A DNA stretch of 10,679 bases from an uncultured Lachnospiraceae bacterium (GTDB taxonomy: Bacteria > Bacillota > Clostridia > Lachnospirales > Lachnospiraceae): the NCBI GenBank assembly GCA_947628025.1, contig CANQYH010000090.1, forward strand, positions 1 through 10,679, in the 5' to 3' direction. The translations under genes and the position numbers were made by a program. Numbering within the stretch: position 1 is the stretch's first letter; every line of letters begins with the position of its first letter. Under the pieces are notes generated by a model that saw only the letters and a program-made list of their open reading frames with translations, did not search any database and was not told where the DNA came from. Below, in pieces: positions 6,651-10,679 of the stretch.

Positions 6651-6839
6651 ATGAAAAAGATCCGGACTGTGGGAATGACCGTCCTGTTTGCGCTGATGAT
6701 GGCGTCGGTGGCTCGGGCGGATCTGGTTGTTGATGTACAAGGGATCGTGACGGAGGCGGTGCATCGTTTGGTGTTGATTGTGCTTGTCATTATTGTGATC
6801 GTCGTGACTTTGGTGATCGCGCTGAAAAAGAGGAAATAG
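6651..6839 (+). CDS. small signal-peptide, single-anchor membrane protein B' (counterpart of B)
   Basis: A 62-residue protein of unknown function. Residues 1-23 form a signal peptide ending ARA before Asp24. About 15 exposed residues (DLVVDVQGIVTEAVH) follow, then a very hydrophobic span (39-58, Val/Ile-rich) and the basic end KKRK. The order of parts and the Asp at mature position 1 match the product of 4859-5074. ATG 6651 is chosen over the in-frame ATG 6621 because AAGGAGG (6634-6640) lies 10 bases before it and the signal peptide begins there. It follows A' by 46 bases. With A' it repeats the A-B gene order on the other side of the transporter. Confidence 0.8.
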   Translation: MKKIRTVGMTVLFALMMASVARADLVVDVQGIVTEAVHRLVLIVLVIIVIVVTLVIALKKRK

Positions 6840-6891
6840 GCGGGAAAGCGGAAGTACAGGCATCAGGAACGGAAGCGTGGGCGCGAAATAT

Positions 6892-7060
6892 AGAAGAAAG
6901 AGCGGGGAATACAGAAAGAAAAGCGGGAAATACAGAAAGAAAAAGCGGAAAATACCGAAAGAAAGAGCGAAAAATACAGAAAGAGCGGAAAGTACAAAAA
7001 GAAAAAGCGGGAAATACAGAAAGAAAGAGCGGAAAATACAAAAGAGAAAGCGGGAAATGA
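6892..7060 (+). repeat. purine-rich tandem repeat, about eight degenerate 18-22 base units
   Basis: Eight contiguous units ending in or near ATAC run from 6892 to about 7060. Unit lengths are 21, 21, 22, 22, 18, 22, 22 and 22 bases (boundaries at 6912, 6933, 6955, 6977, 6995, 7017, 7039, 7061). The shared core is AGCGGGAAATACAGAAAG with an A/G-only remainder, so nearly all bases of the + strand are purines. A partial unit (GAAAGCGGAAGTACAG, near 6843-6858) suggests the array was once longer. Unit length is not a multiple of three, and the array lies between B' and the next gene, so it is not a protein repeat. Its 3' end runs into the start of the gene at 7064. Biological role unknown. Confidence 0.85.
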
Positions 7061-7063
7061 CCG

Positions 7064-8425
7064 ATGAAAAAGTATATAAGGACAGTGCTTTTAAGCGCGG
7101 CGCTTCTGCTGGCGGCGCTTTCTTCCGGTTGCAGCGCGGAGGAAAGCCACGCCGGAGAAACGGCGCCTTTTGCTGTGGAATCTGGGGCAGAAGAGACATC
7201 GGAGGGAAATGCCGAAAGAAAGACCGGCATCGCAACAGGAAAAGAGAATGCAGAAGCGCTTCCTCCAGCGGAAAGTACAGTATCTGGCAACGATCCTGCG
7301 GCAGAAAACACAGCGGCTGGTAACGTTTCTGCGGAGATGATCGGAACGACCGCGGGAGAAGAAGCGGCGGCCAAGATCACAGGAACGCCGGACAGTATGG
7401 ACATGGCGGCCGCAGCAGAACAAGCGGAAACCGGCACCTCTGAGCCAAGCGTTTCCGGCAGCTTTGAGGTCCATTTTATCGACGTCGGGCAGGCGGACGC
7501 GGCCCTGGTACTCTGCGACGGACACGCGATGCTGATCGACGGCGGCAACGCGGCGGATTCCAGTCTCATTTACACGTATTTGAAAGACCGGTCCGTGAGT
7601 TACCTGGATTACATCGTCTGCACCCACGCCCATGAAGATCATGTGGGCGGTCTGGCCGGTGCGCTGAATTATGCGTCCGCTGGCTGTGCGCTGTGCCCGG
7701 TGACGGAGTATGACAGCCGCGCGTTTAACAGCTTCGTCACGTATCTGGGAAAGCAGGGCGTGGAGATCACGATTCCGGCGGCCGGGGACAGTTTCTCCCT
7801 GGGCAGTGCGTCGGTGCAGGTCCTGGGCCCGGTCCGCCCGGATGCTTCCGATCCGAACAATACCTCGATCGTTCTGCGCATCGTGTATGGGAACACATCG
7901 TTTCTGTTTACGGGGGACGCGGAACGGGAGGAGGAGCAGGAGATCCTGGAGGCGGGGTATGAGCTGGAGAGCACGGTCCTGAAAGTAGGGCACCACGGCA
8001 GCGAGACTTCAACGACTTATCCGTTTTTGCGGGAGATCCTGCCGCAGTACGCGGTGATCTCTGTGGGCGCGGACAATTCCTACGGGCACCCGGCGGAAGA
8101 CACGCTGAGCCGCCTGCGGGACGCGGACGTGACGGTCTACCGCACCGATCTGCAGGGAGATATCGTGTGTACCAGCGACGGAGAATCGGTCTCGTTTGCG
8201 GTAGAGCGCGGGGCGGACGCGGATACGCTGGGAAGCGCCGGGAAAGCGAGGACAGAGACGGAAAGCGGGACCGATTATGTCCTGAATACCAATACCCACA
8301 AATTCCATATTCCGTCCTGCTCCAGCGTGAAACAGATGAAAGAGAGCAACAAACGTTTCTATAACGGAACCCGCGAGGAGGTCATCGGGATGGGCTATGA
8401 TCCCTGCCAGCGCTGCAATCCGTAA
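7064..8425 (+). CDS. ComEC-like metallo-beta-lactamase-fold lipoprotein with Ada-type C-terminal domain
   Basis: A 453-residue predicted surface lipoprotein. Residues 1-22 are a signal peptide with lipobox SSGC (Cys23). Residues about 24-132 are a low-complexity Ala/Glu/Thr/Ser/Gly linker. Residues about 133-380 form a ComEC/Rec2-type metallo-beta-lactamase domain: FIDVGQADAALV, LIDGG, the metal motif HAHEDH (188-193), FTGDAE with Asp285, KVGHHGS (His310, His311) and YGHP (His342). All expected metal ligands are present, so it should be active, probably as a phosphodiesterase or nuclease outside the membrane. Residues about 405-453 (NTNTHKFHIPSC, C448-x2-C451) resemble the metal-binding Ada-type domain often joined to such hydrolases. 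No strong ribosome site precedes the ATG; the end of the tandem repeat (GCGGGAAATGACC) lies there. DNA uptake or DNA scavenging is a guess from the family. Confidence 0.87.
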   Translation: MKKYIRTVLLSAALLLAALSSGCSAEESHAGETAPFAVESGAEETSEGNAERKTGIATGKENAEALPPAESTVSGNDPAAENTAAGNVSAEMIGTTAGEEAAAKITGTPDSMDMAAAAEQAETGTSEPSVSGSFEVHFIDVGQADAALVLCDGHAMLIDGGNAADSSLIYTYLKDRSVSYLDYIVCTHAHEDHVGGLAGALNYASAGCALCPVTEYDSRAFNSFVTYLGKQGVEITIPAAGDSFSLGSASVQVLGPVRPDASDPNNTSIVLRIVYGNTSFLFTGDAEREEEQEILEAGYELESTVLKVGHHGSETSTTYPFLREILPQYAVISVGADNSYGHPAEDTLSRLRDADVTVYRTDLQGDIVCTSDGESVSFAVERGADADTLGSAGKARTETESGTDYVLNTNTHKFHIPSCSSVKQMKESNKRFYNGTREEVIGMGYDPCQRCNP

Positions 8426-8458
8426 GACGGCGCTTCACGACCGGGGCGCGGTCACGGC

Positions 8459-8488
8459 GGCGCAGCGGAACATCATTTCCGCCGCGCC
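8459..8488. repeat. GC-rich hairpin between the convergent genes
   Basis: GGCGC (8459-8463) and GCGGAA (8465-8470) pair with TTCCGC (8477-8482) and GCGCC (8484-8488): 11 bp with one mismatch and a 6-base loop. It lies 33 bases after the stop at 8425 and covers the last codons of the minus-strand peptidase gene. No T run follows on either strand, so a classical terminator is unproven, though the position between two converging genes fits a shared transcription end. Confidence 0.35.
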
Positions 8489-9861
8489 TCCCAGTGCCAG
8501 CTGATCACATTTTTCCCGTCCAGTTCGGTCTCGCTCTGTACGGTCGCGATGTCCGGGCCGAACAGATCCTCTTCCGGAACGACGAGCTTCCCGTCGAGCA
8601 TATCCTGGAATTCCCGTACGCCGTCCTCCCCCAGCTTGCCGCGGATGAAATCGATCCATTCCGGCTGCGTGGACGGATGGAGGATGTCATGGGGGAATAC
8701 AAACTCGTCGATGCTGCCTTTGCCAAGCCTGCGTAGGCGGGCGTCGACATTGGCCAGGTATAAAAAGCCGCGGCCGTAGGGAATTTTCTGCGCCTGCAGA
8801 TCCTGCCACTGGATCGCCGGCAGCTCCGCGTTCGGCGTCAGACGGTAGCGGTTGTTGAGATAACAGCCGGTGATCTTGTTGTTCAATGTGCGGGCGGTGG
8901 TCTCTGCGTCGAGAAAACCGCCGCGGTAGGGTAGCAGCGTACTGTAAAATTCCGTGCAGCCCTCGCAGAACCAGGCGCTGTCGCCATCGTCGGGATCCTC
9001 CATAGCGGGCCAGGTGTGGGTCATTTCATGGATCAGCACGTCGAACCAGCGTTCCTCGTCGACGCCCCCGTAGGCGCTGTATCCGGAGATGAAAGAGTAA
9101 GGACAGGCCGAGCCGCCTCCGCTTCGCCGGAACGGATCCCTGCGCAGGAAAACGCGGAACTGGCTCTCCGTATCGTGGAAATAGTCTTTCATGTACCGGT
9201 AGATCGGGTACAGCCGCCGCGCGATAGCCTCCACGTCGAAGTCAGGCTGGGAAAACCAGTACACGCCGAGCCCGCCGCGTTCGTAACTGTGCATGAGGCC
9301 GGTATTGAACAATGTCATGCGGATCTGCCAGCTGGTCAGCGCCTTTTCGACGGTCCCCTCTCCGAACGACCAGATTCCGCGGGCGCCCTCCGGCATGGCG
9401 GACAGGTCCCAGCCGAAGCGGGTCAGGAACCGGGTGTCTCCGGTCAGCGGCAGGATAAATGCGAACAGGCCGCAGCCGTTCAGCCCCAGCGGCTCCGCGC
9501 GGAAATCGAAATAGGGGCTGCTGCTGTATCCCTCCGGCAGGACGCGCGGAAACAGCCGGATATCCCAGCGGAGCGTTCCGGCCGCCGGGCGTTGGAAGTA
9601 GATCCCCTTGCAGGGAGCGGAATCATAGAAACTGGGCGTGTCGTCCAGGCGGTATGGCACGTCGCCCAGGTCGTCCGCCAGCACGAGGATCTCGTGGTCC
9701 GGAAACGGGCAGCGTCCGCCGTAAGCGATCTCAGGATAAGCCAGTTCCGGCTTTTCTGGTTCCGACGGGAGCGCCGCCGCGGGCATGGAGGCGGAAACGG
9801 TCATGTCGGCGACCGTGCCGTTTTCCCAGCGGGGTTTCAGCGTTAGTGTGAGTACGTCCAT
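8473..9861 (-). CDS. M61-like HExxH zinc metallopeptidase
   Basis: A 462-residue protein with a gluzincin active site: HEMTH (278-282) with the third ligand Glu300 in WFCEG, 18 residues after the second His, and a downstream YGRG (Tyr362) where M1/M61 enzymes have the transition-state Tyr. The spacing and WFxEGxTEFY wording are closest to the M61 glycyl-aminopeptidase group. Residues 1-160 look like a beta-rich N-terminal domain. The protein is shorter than typical M61 enzymes, and no PDZ domain is evident. There is no signal peptide, so it is probably cytosolic. Start: CCTCCT at 9869-9874 on the + strand is a perfect AGGAGG on the coding strand, 7 bases before ATG 9861. An in-frame ATG at 9924 would add 21 residues but lacks such a site. 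Convergent with the gene ending at 8425; it lies downstream of the aminotransferase on the same strand. Confidence 0.75.
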   Translation of the reverse strand: MDVLTLTLKPRWENGTVADMTVSASMPAAALPSEPEKPELAYPEIAYGGRCPFPDHEILVLADDLGDVPYRLDDTPSFYDSAPCKGIYFQRPAAGTLRWDIRLFPRVLPEGYSSSPYFDFRAEPLGLNGCGLFAFILPLTGDTRFLTRFGWDLSAMPEGARGIWSFGEGTVEKALTSWQIRMTLFNTGLMHSYERGGLGVYWFSQPDFDVEAIARRLYPIYRYMKDYFHDTESQFRVFLRRDPFRRSGGGSACPYSFISGYSAYGGVDEERWFDVLIHEMTHTWPAMEDPDDGDSAWFCEGCTEFYSTLLPYRGGFLDAETTARTLNNKITGCYLNNRYRLTPNAELPAIQWQDLQAQKIPYGRGFLYLANVDARLRRLGKGSIDEFVFPHDILHPSTQPEWIDFIRGKLGEDGVREFQDMLDGKLVVPEEDLFGPDIATVQSETELDGKNVISWHWEARRK

Positions 9862-9868
9862 ATAGGGT

Positions 9869-9874
9869 CCTCCT
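9869..9874 (-). promoter_or_regulatory. ribosome binding site fixing the peptidase start
   Basis: CCTCCT on the + strand is AGGAGG on the minus strand, 7 bases upstream of ATG at 9861. This decides for the start at 9861 rather than the longer frame beginning at 9924. Confidence 0.8.
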
Positions 9875-9912
9875 GCATATTTTTCAGAAATGAGTTCTCC
9901 GGCGGCGGCCCT

Positions 9913-9965
9913 CGTTTCAGGCATATGGTTCCCGCCGTTTCAGGAAACGTATAGTATCAGAAACG
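9913..9965 (-). promoter_or_regulatory. possible operator region with four GAAACG half-sites
   Basis: CGTTTC occurs at 9913-9918 and 9936-9941, and its complement GAAACG at 9944-9949 and 9960-9965. The middle two form a perfect palindrome, CGTTTCAGGAAACG (9936-9949). On the minus strand this palindrome directly adjoins a -10-like TATACG within ACTATACG, with a weak -35-like TTAAGA about 16 bases upstream. A repressor site at a promoter for the peptidase gene is plausible. Neither promoter nor regulator is established. Confidence 0.35.
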
Positions 9966-10008
9966 ATCATCTTAAATCTGCCGTTTTCCGGCATTTCCCA
10001 AATCATTT

Positions 10009-10679
10009 TCAAAATTCTCTCGTTTGATAGGTCCTGGTCAGGCGCTCTACGGCCTTTTGAAAATAGAATGCCGGCGTTGCCAGGTTCAGCCGCACGAATC
10101 CCGCTCCCTCCGGACCGTATTCTTCTCCCCAGTCCCCGAAGATCCCGGCTTCCTCCTCCAGAAAATGGCGGCGTTCGCTTTCGCCGAGCCCGAGGCCGCG
10201 CAGGTCGAGCCACGCGACATAGGTCCCTTCCAGCGGGGCGAGAGCCAGGCGAGGCATATGTTCCGCGGCGGTCCGCTCCAGCAGCCGGTAATTTGCCGCG
10301 TTGTGCCGGTTCATGGCCTGCAGCCACTCCAGGCCCTCGGGAGAGTAAGCCGCGCACAGGGCCTGATAAAAGAACGGGTCGATGCTGCCGAAATGCTCGA
10401 CGGCCTGCCACGCCTGGTACGCCTGCCGCAGCCTGGGATCCGGGATCAGCAGGTTCGCGTGATTGGCCCCTGTCAGGCTGAACGCTTTTCCCAGGGAAGT
10501 GGAAGAGATCCCATGCTTCGGATCCAGCTTCGCGTAGGGGACGGCGGCGTATCCCGTTTGGGCGGTTTCTGCAAAGATCTCATCGCTGAACACGAGGGTG
10601 CCGTACCGTTCGGACAGCGCGGCGATCTCCCGAAGCTCCGCCTCGGAGAAGACCCGGCCCGTCGGGTTGTGGGGGTTGC
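10009..10679 (-). CDS. PatB/MalY-type class I/II aminotransferase, N-terminally cut by window end
   Basis: PLP-dependent enzyme of fold type I; about 223 C-terminal residues are visible and the gene continues beyond 10679. The visible part begins in the NPHNPTGRVF segment. It continues with the cofactor-contacting SDEIF, then STSLGKAFSLTGAN, whose Lys (codon 10486-10488) is the expected Schiff-base lysine. A complete C-terminal domain follows, with the substrate-carboxylate Arg in GFVRLNLATP. NPHNPTGR and the SLGKAFSLTG type are characteristic of the MalY/PatB group, which includes cystathionine beta-lyases and aminotransferases; which reaction it catalyses cannot be told. It ends at TGA 10011-10009, 147 bases before the peptidase start. 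A weak hairpin TGCCG/CGGCA (9979-9993) lies in between without a T run. Confidence 0.88.
   Translation of the reverse strand, partial: NPHNPTGRVFSEAELREIAALSERYGTLVFSDEIFAETAQTGYAAVPYAKLDPKHGISSTSLGKAFSLTGANHANLLIPDPRLRQAYQAWQAVEHFGSIDPFFYQALCAAYSPEGLEWLQAMNRHNAANYRLLERTAAEHMPRLALAPLEGTYVAWLDLRGLGLGESERRHFLEEEAGIFGDWGEEYGPEGAGFVRLNLATPAFYFQKAVERLTRTYQTREF

Noticed and set aside
6892..7060. CRISPR array
   Set aside because: The units are contiguous with no unique spacers, vary in length and sequence, and no cas gene is present.
6877..7323. Plus-strand frame rich in Lys/Arg (GEYRKKSGKYRKK) across the repeat
   Set aside because: It is also produced by the stop-free purine repeat, overlaps the true hydrolase gene in another frame and has no ribosome site.
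6585..7569. Two minus-strand open frames across the tandem repeat, encoding repeated FPLFL-type peptides
   Set aside because: The repeat has no stop codons in several frames, so open frames arise automatically. The Phe/Leu/Ser-rich peptides change phase with the 21-22 base units, and no ribosome site was seen.
9016..9846. Plus-strand frame opposite the peptidase gene
   Set aside because: The minus strand encodes HEMTH...WFCEG in a well-started gene. The plus frame lacks a ribosome site and motifs.
9979..9993. Hairpin TGCCG/CGGCA as terminator of the aminotransferase gene
   Set aside because: The stem is only 5 bp and no T run follows on the minus strand.
9917..10411. Minus-strand frame overlapping the aminotransferase end
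   Set aside because: It is out of frame with the aminotransferase and its translation is Arg/Gly/Ala-rich without motifs. The true stop of the aminotransferase is at 10009.

Overview
The window looks like a chromosomal stretch of a fairly GC-rich member of the Clostridia, probably a Lachnospiraceae-type gut bacterium. The basis is strong AGGAGG-type ribosome binding sites, lipoprotein signal peptides with Gly-Cys lipoboxes, and a gene set (M18 aminopeptidase, trigger-factor-like lipoprotein, AzlCD, PatB/MalY-type aminotransferase) that I associate with that group. The taxon is an inference. No rRNA, tRNA, CRISPR array, insertion sequence or phage gene was seen.

Layout: (1) 2-652, the 3' part of an M18 aminopeptidase gene. 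(2) 858-1877, a secreted FKBP/trigger-factor-like foldase lipoprotein with its own promoter (716-744) and a terminator hairpin (1943-1977). (3) 2030-3081, the overlapping azlC-azlD pair for branched-chain amino acid export. (4) 3193-4191, a Gfo/Idh/MocA oxidoreductase, followed by a short stretch (4192-4419) that looks like a frameshifted small coding sequence. (5) 4424-6839, five small or membrane genes in the order A, B, MFS transporter, A', B'. A and A' are homologous multi-spanning membrane proteins. B and B' are tiny proteins with a cleavable signal peptide and one C-terminal membrane anchor. (6) 6892-7060, a purine-rich tandem repeat directly upstream of (7) 7064-8425, a ComEC-like metallo-beta-lactamase-fold lipoprotein with a long low-complexity linker and a C-terminal Ada-type cysteine domain. 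(8) On the minus strand and convergent with all of this, a PatB/MalY-type aminotransferase (10009-10679, cut by the window end) and an M61-like HExxH metallopeptidase (8473-9861). Between these two lies a short region with four GAAACG half-sites.

How the genes fit together: peptidase, aminotransferase and AzlCD fit amino-acid and peptide handling, but nothing shows they are co-regulated. The most unusual part is 4424-6839, where a two-gene module of unknown function (A+B) occurs twice around an MFS transporter. The tight spacing and the 13-base overlap between the transporter and A' suggest one transcription unit. The module may be an accessory membrane complex of the transporter, but that is an inference from layout only. 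The tandem repeat at 6892-7060, and traces of it inside the following gene, are the other feature not explained by ordinary annotation.
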